A program made the translations under genes and the position numbers. From assembly GCA_005778315.1 (NCBI GenBank), contig SXOW01000493.1, positions 1-13,511 on the forward strand: 13,511 bases of DNA, read 5' to 3'. Positions 6,271-13,511 of the stretch are shown here, piece by piece. The stretch comes from Acidobacteriota bacterium (GTDB lineage: Bacteria > Acidobacteriota > Vicinamibacteria > Vicinamibacterales > UBA8438). The notes beneath the pieces were generated by a model. It was not told where the DNA came from, did not search any database, and saw only the letters and a list, made by a program, of their open reading frames with translations. The first letter of the stretch is position 1. Each line of letters begins with the position of its first letter.

Positions 6271-7629
6271 CTAGAGGTCGCTCAAGTGCGCGAGTCGGCC
6301 GGTGCTGTCGCCAAAGCGCTCGATCGGCACATCCACCTTGTCCAGCAACGATAGATAGAGATTCGTCAGTGGAGTGCCATCGGCGTATCGGACATGGCGC
6401 CCTGGACGGAGCCTCCCCGCGCCGCCCCCCGCCAGCAGAATCGGCAGGTTCTGAATGTTGTGGAGGTTGCTGTTGCTCATACCGCTGCCGTAGAGGACCA
6501 GCACCTGGTCGAGCAGCGAACCGTCGCCGTCCGGTGTCGCCCGCAGCTTGTCGAGGTAGTACGCGAACAAACCGGTGTGGTAGCCGCCAAGCTTGGTCAA
6601 CTTCGCGAGACTCTCCGGATTGTTCTCATGATGTGACAAGGCGTGGTGCGGATCCGGGATCCCGATCTGTGGATAGGTCTGGGCCGTGAGCTCCGGGGTC
6701 ATCAGAAAAGAGATCACCCGCGTGAGGTCAGTTTGATAGGCCAGCACCTGCAGATCGAAGAGCACCTTGACGTGCTCCTCAAAGGAGCTCGGCGTGCCCG
6801 CGGCCGGCCTCTCGACCAGCGGCAGCTCGCGATCCAGCTCCGCCTCGGCTCGTTCGATGCGCCGCTCGATGTCCCGCACCGCGGTCAGGTAGTCCGACAG
6901 CTTGGCCCGATCCGTTGACCCCAGCCCTTGCTGCAGGCGCGACAGCTTCTCGGCGACGGCATCCAGCACGCTGCGGTCCTTCGCCATCCGCTCGTGCCGG
7001 ACCGCCGGGTCCGTCGTCGTGCCGTCGCCAAACAGCCGTTCAAAGACGGCTCGCGGACTGCTCTCCATCGGCAACGGCGTCGTGGGGGTGCTCCAACTCA
7101 GTGTGCTGATATACGCGCAGCTGAATCCGGCATCGCACGCCCCGGCGAAGTCGGGCAAGCTGACGCCGACTTCAAGCGAGCCGAGTTGTGTCTGCCGGCC
7201 CAAGGTCGACGCCGCGATCTGGTCCATCGACCGTCCGGCTTCGAAGTCGGCCCCTTCCGTCGGCTTGGCATGAACCCCGGTCAGGAAGGCGCCTGTAATC
7301 CGTCCGTGTCCGCCGGCCGGATCCCCCGGCATCTGGGCCCCCGGGGCATGATCCAGGCCCGACAAGACCATCAGTCGATCCCTGAAGCTGGACAGGGGTT
7401 GCAGAATTGGCGTGAAGTCGAAACCGGCCCCCTCCACCGTCGGTGTCCAGTTGTTCATGACCGCGCCGTGGGGCACATACACCACACCGAGCCGCGGTTT
7501 TGGTCTCGCTTCGGTCTGCGACAGGGCGGTCAGGGCGGGGACCATGCCGTCCAGCAACGGCAACGCGACGGCGGTGCCGAGACCCCGCAGGATCGTCCGC
7601 CGAGGCAACGCTCGCTTGGTGATGATCAT
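6271..7629 (-). CDS. DUF1552 family protein, Tat-exported
   Basis: A 452-residue protein of the DUF1552 family, a group of unknown function usually paired with DUF1592 proteins and thought to share the DUF1501/alkaline-phosphatase-like fold. The N-terminus has a twin-arginine pattern, PRRTILRGLG (9-18), and then a hydrophobic stretch (AVALPLLDGMVPAL), so Tat export is likely. Family landmarks are LGVVYVPHGAVMNNWTP (47-63), LSGLDH (89-94), HGRITGAFLTGVH (108-120), SMDQIAA (134-140), PDPHHALSHHENNP (325-338), YGSGMSNSNLHNIQNLPILL (380-399) and RHVRYADGTPLTNLYLSLLD (411-430). The length is normal and it looks intact. GAGGAG lies 9 bases before the ATG, inside the end of the DUF1592 gene, and the two genes overlap by four bases (ATGA). 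Translation is therefore probably coupled. The stop is TAG. The substrate or partner is unknown. Confidence 0.9.
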   Translation of the reverse strand: MIITKRALPRRTILRGLGTAVALPLLDGMVPALTALSQTEARPKPRLGVVYVPHGAVMNNWTPTVEGAGFDFTPILQPLSSFRDRLMVLSGLDHAPGAQMPGDPAGGHGRITGAFLTGVHAKPTEGADFEAGRSMDQIAASTLGRQTQLGSLEVGVSLPDFAGACDAGFSCAYISTLSWSTPTTPLPMESSPRAVFERLFGDGTTTDPAVRHERMAKDRSVLDAVAEKLSRLQQGLGSTDRAKLSDYLTAVRDIERRIERAEAELDRELPLVERPAAGTPSSFEEHVKVLFDLQVLAYQTDLTRVISFLMTPELTAQTYPQIGIPDPHHALSHHENNPESLAKLTKLGGYHTGLFAYYLDKLRATPDGDGSLLDQVLVLYGSGMSNSNLHNIQNLPILLAGGGAGRLRPGRHVRYADGTPLTNLYLSLLDKVDVPIERFGDSTGRLAHLSDL

Positions 7630-10016
7630 GATTCCGATCTCCTCATCTGGAACGGCTGACTCCGGACCAGCGCCAGGATCAGCGACGACCAGCGGTAGTC
7701 ATCCGGCTCCGCCGCGCGCACGATCGCGCGGATGGCCGGCCGGTCATAGGACTCGATCCCGCGACCCAACGCATACGTCAGCAGTTTTTCCGTCACGGTC
7801 GCGACAAACTCGCCCCGGCGCGCGAGCAATGCCTCTCGCAAGGCCGGAAGCCCGTCAAAGGTGGTCCCGTCAGGCAAGATCCCCGAGTCGTCGATCGGCG
7901 TATCGGCCTCGGTGTCGCGCCACTGGCCCACCGCGTCGAAATGCTCCAGCGCGAACCCCAGCGGATCCATGCGAGAGTGACAACTCGCGCACACCGGGTT
8001 GGCGCGGTGGGACTCCATCCGCGCCCGCATCGACTGGACCTCTCCGCTCTCGGTCCGGTCTGGCAACGCGGGCACGTCCGGCGGTGGCGGTGGGGGCGGC
8101 GTGCCCAGAATGTTCTCCAGCACCCACTTGCCTCTGACGACGGGCGAGGTCCGGGTGGCCAGCGAGGTGACGGTCAGGATGCTCCCGTGGCCCAGCAACC
8201 CACGCCGATTCTCGTCGTCCCACGTCACCCGTCGAAATCGGCTGCCATAGACCCCGTCAAGGCCGTAGTGTCTGGCCAGGCGTTCGTTGACAAAGGTATA
8301 GTCGGCGGCAAGCAGGTCCACCACACTGCGGTCTTCGCGGAACTGGCTTGCCAGGAACAGTTCCGTTTCACGGACCAGCGCGTCGCGCAGGCTGTCGTCG
8401 AAACCGGGAAACGCGCTGACTTCCGGCGTCACTGTGCGCATCCGCCGCAAGTGCAGCCACTGGCCGCCGAAGCTCGACATGAGTGCGTCCGACCGTTCGT
8501 CGGCGAGCATGCGCCTGACCTGGGCCTCGAGTATGGCCGGCTGGCCGAGTTGCCCGTTCTCGGCCGCCACCAGCAGTTCGTCGTCAGGGATACTGCTCCA
8601 CAGAAAGAACGAAAGACGCGACGCCAGTTCCACATCGGTGAGCTGATACGCCGTAGCCGGCGCCACCCCGGCCGGGTCTCGCTCCAGACGGAACAGGAAC
8701 TCCGGGTCGACCAATATCATCTCCAGCGCTCGCTGAATCCCGGATGCGAAGGTGCCAGTCCGTCGGCCTTCGTCAAAGAACGTCCGCAACGTCATGACGT
8801 CGTCATCGGTGACCGGCCGGCGATACGCCCGCCCAGCCAATCCCGCAAGGAGCTGGTCGGCGCAGGGACCTTCGTCGTCGACGTCGGTCGGACGACAGGC
8901 AAAGATGTAGGGGCGTCCATCGCGGTTCAGATGCTCCCCCGCCCCGCCGGCCACGGTGTCGGGCGTATACGGCCCCGCGATCTCTACGCTGTCCAGCGTC
9001 ATCTTCTCGACAAAGCCGCGACCGGTGCCAAAGGTCCACACTGGGAGCCGGCTTGGAGCCACCCCCTCAATGATCGGTGTCCGTTCGACGAATGACACGC
9101 CGAGCGTATGCGCGCCCGCCGTGGCGGGAAACCGGACCGTAACCGCGCCACTCGGTCCTATCGGCGCAAGCTCGCGTCCGCTCTCCTCGGGCCAGCGGCC
9201 GACAGCGAGCAGAGCCACCCGCGCGCCGTCGAGGCGGACGTCCATCTCCTGGGGCTCCCTCACGTTGCCGCCCAGGCGGAGGCTGACGACATACTCGGCA
9301 TCAAGCGGGAAGTGGTGTCGGACGGCCGTTCCCCCTCGCGACCCAAACGGCAGATCCTCGCTCATCCGACCGTCTTGCGGGTCCAGCGCCGCGATGGTGT
9401 ATCGCGCCACGTCCGCGTCGATCGACGGGTCTTCCAACGCCAGGCGAGTAACCGCCCGCGCGGCCGAGAGGTAGCGCTCCAGCAGCCCGGGCGCAATCGT
9501 CAGCAGATCGGCGTTGTTGTCGAACCCGAAGGCCAGATCGTCGGCCGGCAAGAGCGCCTCCGCGTTGATCTGGACGCCCAGCAGATCCCGTATGGCGTTC
9601 GTGTATTCGAGGCGGTTGAGTCGATGAATGGTGGGACGACCTGGGTTCGGTGCCGCCGCGGCGACCGCACCGAGTTCCGTTTCCAGCCACGACGCAAATC
9701 GGCCGTAGTCCACCGCGTCGGGTCGCGGCCGACCCGGAGGCGGCATGGACTGGGTCTGCAGCTTCTGCAGGACCTTCTCCCACAACGCGGTGTCGGCCCC
9801 GACGTCGTCGAGACGGGCGCTGTCCAGAACCAGCGAACCACGCTGCAGGCGTTCGTTGTGGCAGGCGACACAGTAGCGGTCGAGGACCGCCCGATAGCTC
9901 GCGGCATCCACTGAATCCTGACCGGCTGAGGCCACCCGAGGCGTCGTCACGGTGGTGAGCACCACGACGAGGGACACCATGGTGGCTACGCGTGACGACA
10001 TCGGCGTGACGGTCAA
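7626..10016 (-). CDS. DUF1592/DUF1588/DUF1585 family protein with two c-type haem motifs
   Basis: A 796-residue exported protein of the planctomycete/acidobacterial DUF1592 family (function unknown). A signal peptide is visible (MVSLVVVLTTVTTPRVASAG, ending near residue 32). The domain order, by family resemblance, is: a PSCyt1-like cytochrome segment with CVACH (49-53); DUF1587 (about 129-193, HRLNRLEYTNAIRDLLGV); a beta-rich carbohydrate-binding-like region (about 200-350); DUF1595 (388-449); DUF1592 (457-583); DUF1588 (603-700) with a second haem motif CASCH (676-680), followed by RMDPLGFALEHFD; and DUF1585 (718-791). A run of seven prolines plus one (640-646) sits inside DUF1588, as in many relatives. 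The earliest start is TTG at 10016, one base after the ankyrin stop, with AAGGA 13 bases upstream. ATG at 10001 is an alternative that gives a tidier signal peptide but lacks a Shine-Dalgarno. It probably transfers electrons in the periplasm with its DUF1552 partner, which is an inference. Confidence 0.9.
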   Translation of the reverse strand: MTVTPMSSRVATMVSLVVVLTTVTTPRVASAGQDSVDAASYRAVLDRYCVACHNERLQRGSLVLDSARLDDVGADTALWEKVLQKLQTQSMPPPGRPRPDAVDYGRFASWLETELGAVAAAAPNPGRPTIHRLNRLEYTNAIRDLLGVQINAEALLPADDLAFGFDNNADLLTIAPGLLERYLSAARAVTRLALEDPSIDADVARYTIAALDPQDGRMSEDLPFGSRGGTAVRHHFPLDAEYVVSLRLGGNVREPQEMDVRLDGARVALLAVGRWPEESGRELAPIGPSGAVTVRFPATAGAHTLGVSFVERTPIIEGVAPSRLPVWTFGTGRGFVEKMTLDSVEIAGPYTPDTVAGGAGEHLNRDGRPYIFACRPTDVDDEGPCADQLLAGLAGRAYRRPVTDDDVMTLRTFFDEGRRTGTFASGIQRALEMILVDPEFLFRLERDPAGVAPATAYQLTDVELASRLSFFLWSSIPDDELLVAAENGQLGQPAILEAQVRRMLADERSDALMSSFGGQWLHLRRMRTVTPEVSAFPGFDDSLRDALVRETELFLASQFREDRSVVDLLAADYTFVNERLARHYGLDGVYGSRFRRVTWDDENRRGLLGHGSILTVTSLATRTSPVVRGKWVLENILGTPPPPPPPDVPALPDRTESGEVQSMRARMESHRANPVCASCHSRMDPLGFALEHFDAVGQWRDTEADTPIDDSGILPDGTTFDGLPALREALLARRGEFVATVTEKLLTYALGRGIESYDRPAIRAIVRAAEPDDYRWSSLILALVRSQPFQMRRSES
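7639..7644 (-). promoter_or_regulatory. Ribosome binding site (GAGGAG) of the DUF1552 gene
   Basis: GAGGAG on the minus strand, 9 bases before the ATG at 7629, is embedded in the last codons of the upstream DUF1592 gene. Together with the ATGA overlap it supports co-translation of the pair. Confidence 0.6.
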
Positions 10017-10017
10017 A

Positions 10018-10641
10018 TTAGCGGATCTTTCCTTGACTGTAGATCTCAGTCGATTCGGAGTCCGCGGTCCGGGTGGCGCCCAAGGCGATCAGCAAATCCG
10101 CGGTGCTCCCACCGCCGAGACCGGGCAACAAGATGTGTCCGCCCCCTTCCGCGATCATGAGCGGGGTCACACCACGCTGGTCTGCCACGTTGATGTCCGC
10201 CCCGTGGTCGACCAACACCTGGACGATGGCGTCGGCGCGGATGTGAGCGGCCCCGTGCAACGCGGTGCGACCCTCGTGGTTGACCTGGTTGACATCGGCT
10301 CCCAACTCCAGGGCAGCGCGAACCGCAGCGAGCGCTTCCTCTGGCGTCACCTGTGTTTCCGCGGGGACCTGTCCAAGCCCGGCGGCCGCCATGACCGGCG
10401 TGGTGAATTCGTCCGTGGCCGCGTCCGTATCGGCCCCGGCGGCCGCCAGCGCGCGCATCACGTCGACATCAGCATCCATCGCCGCCAGCAAGAACGGCGT
10501 GGCGCCCACCAGACTCACGCGAAACCGGCCGCTGGCATACCCGAACTGCGGTGGTGGAGTCACGAGCCGCGCGTTCACATCCGCTCCATGCGCCAGCAGG
10601 GCCTCTACGAGGCGGAGCTTGCCCACCTTCACCTCGTTCAT
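10018..10641 (-). CDS. Ankyrin-repeat protein, C-terminal part (downstream of an in-frame TAG)
   Basis: 207 residues from an internal ATG to TAA. The frame is the same as that of the ankyrin gene at 10708-11538, separated only by a TAG and 22 further sense codons. Ankyrin repeats are seen in KLRLVEALLAHGADVNA, VDVMRALAAAGADTDA, AALELGADVNQVNHEGRTAL and IVQVLVDHGADINVADQRG. A C-terminal GATRTADS segment closes the solenoid. The first repeat lacks its beginning, because that half lies upstream of the TAG. There is no signal peptide, so if it is made alone it would stay in the cytoplasm. A weak GAAGAG 9 bases before the ATG might allow reinitiation. The stop is one base from the earliest DUF1592 start. 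The best reading is the distal half of one broken or read-through ankyrin gene. Confidence 0.75.
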   Translation of the reverse strand: MNEVKVGKLRLVEALLAHGADVNARLVTPPPQFGYASGRFRVSLVGATPFLLAAMDADVDVMRALAAAGADTDAATDEFTTPVMAAAGLGQVPAETQVTPEEALAAVRAALELGADVNQVNHEGRTALHGAAHIRADAIVQVLVDHGADINVADQRGVTPLMIAEGGGHILLPGLGGGSTADLLIALGATRTADSESTEIYSQGKIR

Positions 10642-10710
10642 CGAACGCCACTCTTCGTCGCCATCGGTCTCGATCCCGCGCAGTTGGCCCGTCAGCTCGG
10701 TATGCCACTA
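10642..10710 (-). other. In-frame amber codon and coding-like linker joining two ankyrin gene halves
   Basis: The TAG at 10710-10708 follows the codons for YTALHFAAG. The next 22 codons, in the same frame, read WHTELTGQLRGIETDGDEEW and then RS, and run into the ATG at 10641 with no other stop. This linker resembles the acidic EW-containing loop found between repeats in related acidobacterial ankyrin proteins, which suggests it was translated. One base change (for example TCG or TGG to TAG) explains the break. A sequencing or assembly error cannot be excluded. Confidence 0.65.
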
Positions 10711-11538
10711 ACCGGCCGCGAAGTGCAGGGCGGTATACCCGGCAGAGGCGTTGGGGTCCGCGCCCCGTTCGAGCAACGTGATCGCCAAGTCCGCATGGCC
10801 CCGCACGGTCGCCACCAGGAGCGGTGTCATGCCATCCGGCGCGAGGTCGTTGACATCGGCGCCGGCGTCCAGCAGGAGGCCCGCCAACGCGGGCGCGTCG
10901 GAGCGCGCCGCGATCAGAAGCGCGGTGTACCCGGTCGTGGTGCGGGCTCCCACATCGGCGCCAGCCTCGAGGAGCAGCCGCGCGACGCTGGTATGCTCCT
11001 CGCTCGCGGCCCACATGAGCGCCGTCTGATTCCGGACGGACTCGGCCGCATTCGGGTTGGCGCCCTGGGTCAGCAGGGCCTCAATCGCAGCGGCACTACC
11101 GGTTCGTGCGCAATTCATCAAGGGCGTCTCGCCGGTCGATCGCGCAAGGTTCGGGTCCGCTCCGGCGTCCAGCAACCGGACCACCATCGAGGCCGACGCG
11201 TTGTCACACGCCAACCCCAGCGGCGTGACCCCGTAGTCGTTCACGGCGTTGACATCGGCCCCCGCGGTGAGGAGTCGCGACGCTGTCTCCGGGGCATCCC
11301 AGTACGCCGCCCAGTGCAACGCCGTCGCGCCATCCGGTTGGGGCGCGTTGACGTCTGCTCCGGCGGCAATGAGTGTCGCCACAGCCGCATCGTTTTGCGC
11401 CTTCGCCGCCGCGACAACCTCGTATTCGGACGCGAGGACCGGGCCAGCAGTGGCCAGCAGCCAGAGGCCGTATCCACACCCGAGCACGAGGATGGACCGT
11501 CCCTTTGCCGTGGCGGCCAAGTGGGGATTCTTCTTCAT
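10708..11538 (-). CDS. Ankyrin-repeat protein, N-terminal part (ends at an in-frame TAG)
   Basis: 276 residues. The N-terminus MKKNPHLAATAKGRSILVLG continues into a hydrophobic stretch, CGYGLWLLATAGPVLASE, which reads as a signal peptide cut near residue 36, so the protein is probably periplasmic. About seven ankyrin repeats follow. The GADVN/GADPN loop glycines are at residues 60, 93, 126, 159, 193, 226 and 259, a spacing of 33-34 residues, with the expected TALHWAA, TPLGLA, TPLMNCA, TALMWAA, TALLIAA and TPLLVA helix starts. An eighth repeat begins (YTALHFAA) and is cut by TAG. Ankyrin solenoids bind other proteins. Next to DUF1592/DUF1552 genes, a partner or chaperone role towards those proteins is plausible but unproven. 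The whole gene with its distal half would encode about 505 residues. Upstream there is a possible TTGAAA-N17-TAGGCT promoter and no Shine-Dalgarno. Confidence 0.82.
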   Translation of the reverse strand: MKKNPHLAATAKGRSILVLGCGYGLWLLATAGPVLASEYEVVAAAKAQNDAAVATLIAAGADVNAPQPDGATALHWAAYWDAPETASRLLTAGADVNAVNDYGVTPLGLACDNASASMVVRLLDAGADPNLARSTGETPLMNCARTGSAAAIEALLTQGANPNAAESVRNQTALMWAASEEHTSVARLLLEAGADVGARTTTGYTALLIAARSDAPALAGLLLDAGADVNDLAPDGMTPLLVATVRGHADLAITLLERGADPNASAGYTALHFAAG

Positions 11539-11550
11539 GGTGTATGGGTA

Positions 11551-11579
11551 AGCCTACTCCGCTGTCGCGTTCCTTTCAA
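11551..11579 (-). promoter_or_regulatory. Weak candidate promoter of the ankyrin gene (TTGAAA-17-TAGGCT)
   Basis: On the minus strand, TTGAAA (11579-11574) is separated by 17 bases from TAGGCT (11556-11551), which ends 12 bases before the ATG at 11538. The -10 match is only three of six. If it is real, the leader would be about 5 bases, which agrees with the lack of a Shine-Dalgarno before this ATG. The rest of the 114-base gap (11539-11652) shows nothing recognisable. Confidence 0.25.
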
Positions 11580-11652
11580 CGACGTAATGAGCACGAGTCC
11601 CGTCTCGGCGGGGGTCGCCGCCGACGACGCCTATCACGCGTCCGTGCCGCGA

Positions 11653-12720
11653 CTAGTCCCCTGGAACCGGGAACTGCACGACCGTGTTCCCGCGTCCTGT
11701 GTTGTGCTCGAACAATTCGAAGGCTTCCACGAACCGATTGACGGGGTAAATGCGATCGGCTCTCGCCTCAATCGCGCCGCTCGCCAAGAACCCCAGAATC
11801 TCCGCCACGTTCTGCTGATGCCCTTCGGGATTGGCCTCCGCCCAGCCGGCCCAGATGCTGCCGACAACGACGGCCTGCTTGATCAGCAGCAGACCCGGCC
11901 GAATCGGCTTCTGCCCCGCGGTGAAACCGACGAGACAGATCGTGCCCAGCGGCCGGATGGAAGACACCAGCGCCTCGAAGAGGTCTCCCTGCACCATGTC
12001 GACGACGACATCCACGCCAAGGGGGTGCCCGAGTTCATCCGCGGCCGCCTTCGCCTCGATCTTGAACTGCCGGTAGCTGTCCTTGTCACGCCCGTAGACC
12101 AACACCCGATCCGCGCCCGCCGCCCGCGGAAATTCCTGCTTCTCCGCGACGCTGACGCCGGCGATCACCTGTGCCCCCATGGCCTTCGCCAACCCGACCG
12201 CCGCCATGCCGACGCCACCGGACGCACCGTCGACCAGCACCAAATCGCCCGGCTTGACTTCGCCGAGCACCTTCAGCGAGTGATACGCCGGAAAGAAGTT
12301 GCGTCCGAGGTTGGCGCATGTCGACAGATCGATGCCGTCCGGCGCCTTCCACACGGACGCCCCGGGGACGACCGCCACCTCCGCCAACCCGCCGATGCTC
12401 ATCTGCGCGATCACGCGATCACCAACGGCCACGTGCTCGACGCCGACGCCGATCTCCTCGACCACGCCCGCCACGTCCATACCGGGCACGTAGGGCAGAC
12501 TCGGCTTGTGCTGGTAGAGCCCCTGGGCTTGCAAGGCGTCCGGGTACTGCACACCCGCGTAGTGCGTCCGGACCAGGACCTGGCCGTCGGCACACTCGGG
12601 CACCGGAACCTCGTCCAGCGACAGTACCTCGTGGAGTGGAACCGGCGTGGGGATCGGCCGACCATCTGCGCCAAGGCCGGCATAACGGTGACAACGAACG
12701 GCTTTCATCGACATACGCAC
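11653..12720 (-). CDS. Zinc-free MDR family oxidoreductase, NADPH:quinone reductase-like
   Basis: A 355-residue medium-chain dehydrogenase/reductase. The N-terminal GroES-like domain has VPVPECADGQVLVRTHYAGV (38-57), SLPYVPGMDVAGVVEEIG (74-91) and VGDRVIAQ (99-106). The Rossmann domain carries the nucleotide loop DGASGGVGMAAVGLAKAMGA (164-183), and the C-terminus shows LASGAIEARADRIYPV (312-327). The Cys/His zinc ligands of alcohol dehydrogenases are absent, which places it with quinone oxidoreductase (QOR)-like or enoyl-reductase-like members that use NADPH to reduce quinones or activated double bonds in the cytoplasm. The start is uncertain: GTG at 12720, ATG at 12714 or ATG at 12708. The last (MKAVRCHRY) matches the usual family beginning, and none has a strong ribosome binding site. 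It begins 31 bases after the phosphatase gene, probably in one transcript. The substrate cannot be told. The stop is TAG. Confidence 0.87.
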   Translation of the reverse strand: MRMSMKAVRCHRYAGLGADGRPIPTPVPLHEVLSLDEVPVPECADGQVLVRTHYAGVQYPDALQAQGLYQHKPSLPYVPGMDVAGVVEEIGVGVEHVAVGDRVIAQMSIGGLAEVAVVPGASVWKAPDGIDLSTCANLGRNFFPAYHSLKVLGEVKPGDLVLVDGASGGVGMAAVGLAKAMGAQVIAGVSVAEKQEFPRAAGADRVLVYGRDKDSYRQFKIEAKAAADELGHPLGVDVVVDMVQGDLFEALVSSIRPLGTICLVGFTAGQKPIRPGLLLIKQAVVVGSIWAGWAEANPEGHQQNVAEILGFLASGAIEARADRIYPVNRFVEAFELFEHNTGRGNTVVQFPVPGD

Positions 12721-12751
12721 CAGACTTTCAGACAGGACAATGGGCTCGCGC

Positions 12752-13511
12752 TCATGCTCGCTTCACCACCACGAGCGTGATGTCATCGGCCGGACGGCCG
12801 ACGGTCAGCAGATCCGCAAGGATGGCATCGTGGATCTCGCGGGCCGATCCATCCTTCGCATCTCGGAGCACGGCCTCGACCGCGCTGGGGAAGTACGTGT
12901 CATCGGCATGTTCCGACAGGCCGTCCGTGTGGAGCAACAGAATGTCTCCGGCCCCGAGTAGCGTCCACTCGTTCACCTCGTATTGCTCTTTGAAGCCGAA
13001 CGGGCTTTCATTCGTGCGCCGGTCGATCACGCGCAATGACGGCTGGAGACCGAGCGGCGGAGCCGAGCGGCGCCGGTCGTCCGTCACGGTCACGAAACGA
13101 TTCTCGCGATGTGAAAATACCGACGGAAGCGGCTGCCCGGCGGACAGAAACCGAAAGGTGCCCTCCTCGGACACTTCGCCATACAGCAACGCCACGAACT
13201 TGTGTGCGCCTGACGACTGATACAGCCTGGTGTTCAGGTTCTCGAACAACCGGGTGGTGATCTGTCCGTAGCGGTCCAGCTCGTAGAGCGCCCCAAGGAG
13301 AAACGCCTGGTGAATCATGGCCGCCATCAGCGCATCGGTGATCTGATGGCCCGCCACATCCAGGACGGCGATGCCAGCCCGGCGTTCGCACCGTTTCAGC
13401 CCGTCAACGACCGTGAGCTGTCCTTTGCTTTCGGCTCGAGCGATGCGGGCGGCAAGGTCGTACCGTCGTTTGAAGTCGACGTAAATGATGTGATCGCCGC
13501 CGACGACGCCG
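12752..13511 (-). CDS. SpoIIE-type PP2C serine/threonine phosphatase domain protein (5' partial)
   Basis: The last 252 residues are visible, and the frame is open to the right edge of the window. This is the PP2C phosphatase domain of the SpoIIE/RsbU type, which dephosphorylates Ser/Thr on anti-sigma antagonist-like proteins in partner-switching regulation. Seen motifs are VVGGDHIIYVDF (Asp of GGD at 13493-13495, metal binding), VLDVAGHQITDALMAAM (from about 13364; the family usually has DVxGHG), LLYGEV, GDILLLHTDGLSEH (metal-binding Asp) and the final GRPADDITLVVVKR with the Asp pair at 12782-12787. All expected metal aspartates are present, so catalysis is likely. Any sensory domain (PAS, GAF, HAMP or response receiver) would lie N-terminal, outside the window, so the signal is unknown. 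The stop is TGA. No anti-sigma antagonist or kinase gene follows in the window; the next gene is the QOR-like oxidoreductase. Confidence 0.85.
   Translation of the reverse strand, partial: GVVGGDHIIYVDFKRRYDLAARIARAESKGQLTVVDGLKRCERRAGIAVLDVAGHQITDALMAAMIHQAFLLGALYELDRYGQITTRLFENLNTRLYQSSGAHKFVALLYGEVSEEGTFRFLSAGQPLPSVFSHRENRFVTVTDDRRRSAPPLGLQPSLRVIDRRTNESPFGFKEQYEVNEWTLLGAGDILLLHTDGLSEHADDTYFPSAVEAVLRDAKDGSAREIHDAILADLLTVGRPADDITLVVVKRA

Noticed and set aside
10708..10710. Genome-wide reassignment of UAG as a sense codon
   Set aside because: TAG ends the reductase (3745), the AMIN protein (6200), the DUF1552 protein (6271) and the QOR-like protein (11653) at natural family ends, so UAG is a normal stop here.
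10810..11370. Regularly spaced near-repeats of about 99 bases that could suggest a DNA repeat array
   Set aside because: The 99-base period is the 33-residue ankyrin repeat seen at DNA level; the copies diverge as protein repeats do and there are no identical spacers or direct repeats.
9952..12780. A 942-codon open frame on the plus strand lying opposite the DUF1592 start, the ankyrin halves, the QOR-like gene and the phosphatase end
   Set aside because: It is entirely antisense to well-recognised genes, its product is rich in Arg/Gly/His/Pro with no domain pattern, and long antisense frames are expected in GC-rich DNA. The family motifs on the minus strand decide the coding strand.

Overview
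The window is GC-rich, protein-dense bacterial DNA with short intergenic gaps. A DUF1552/DUF1592 gene pair with an ankyrin-repeat gene, Tat-type exported proteins and an AMIN-domain outer-membrane-like protein point to Acidobacteriota, possibly the Vicinamibacteria. This is an inference from gene content and composition; there is no rRNA or other phylogenetic marker here. I saw no tRNA, rRNA, CRISPR array, insertion sequence, integrase or attachment site. Canonical stops include TAG at four intact-looking genes, so the genetic code looks standard.

Layout. (1) Bases 1-1449, plus strand: the C-terminal two thirds or more of an AMP-forming acyl-CoA/aryl-acid ligase whose start lies upstream of the window. 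(2) About 1456-1702, minus strand: a remnant of a subclass-B3-like metallo-beta-lactamase gene, cut off at both ends and wedged between two intact genes. (3) 1746-2657, minus: a Tat-exported sugar phosphate isomerase/epimerase-like TIM barrel protein, probably leaderless. (4) 2765-3745, plus: a ferredoxin-NADP reductase-like FAD/NAD(P) oxidoreductase. (5) 3819-6200, plus: an exported AMIN domain / Ig-like / beta-barrel protein with a TTG start and a good ribosome binding site. (6) 13511 down to 6271, all minus strand: a SpoIIE-type PP2C phosphatase (5' end outside the window), an NADPH:quinone-reductase-like MDR enzyme, an ankyrin-repeat protein split by one in-frame TAG, a di-haem DUF1592-family protein and a DUF1552-family protein.

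The last three genes form a tight unit. The ankyrin stop and the earliest DUF1592 start are one base apart, and DUF1592 and DUF1552 overlap by ATGA. Their products are predicted to act outside the cytoplasm: an ankyrin protein with a signal-like N-terminus, a c-type haem protein with two CxxCH sites, and a Tat substrate. The job of this trio is not established, and it is the most system-like content of the window.

The two best anomalies are the single amber codon inside an otherwise continuous ankyrin reading frame and the doubly truncated beta-lactamase relic. I found no clear evidence of a defence, mobile or biosynthetic system.
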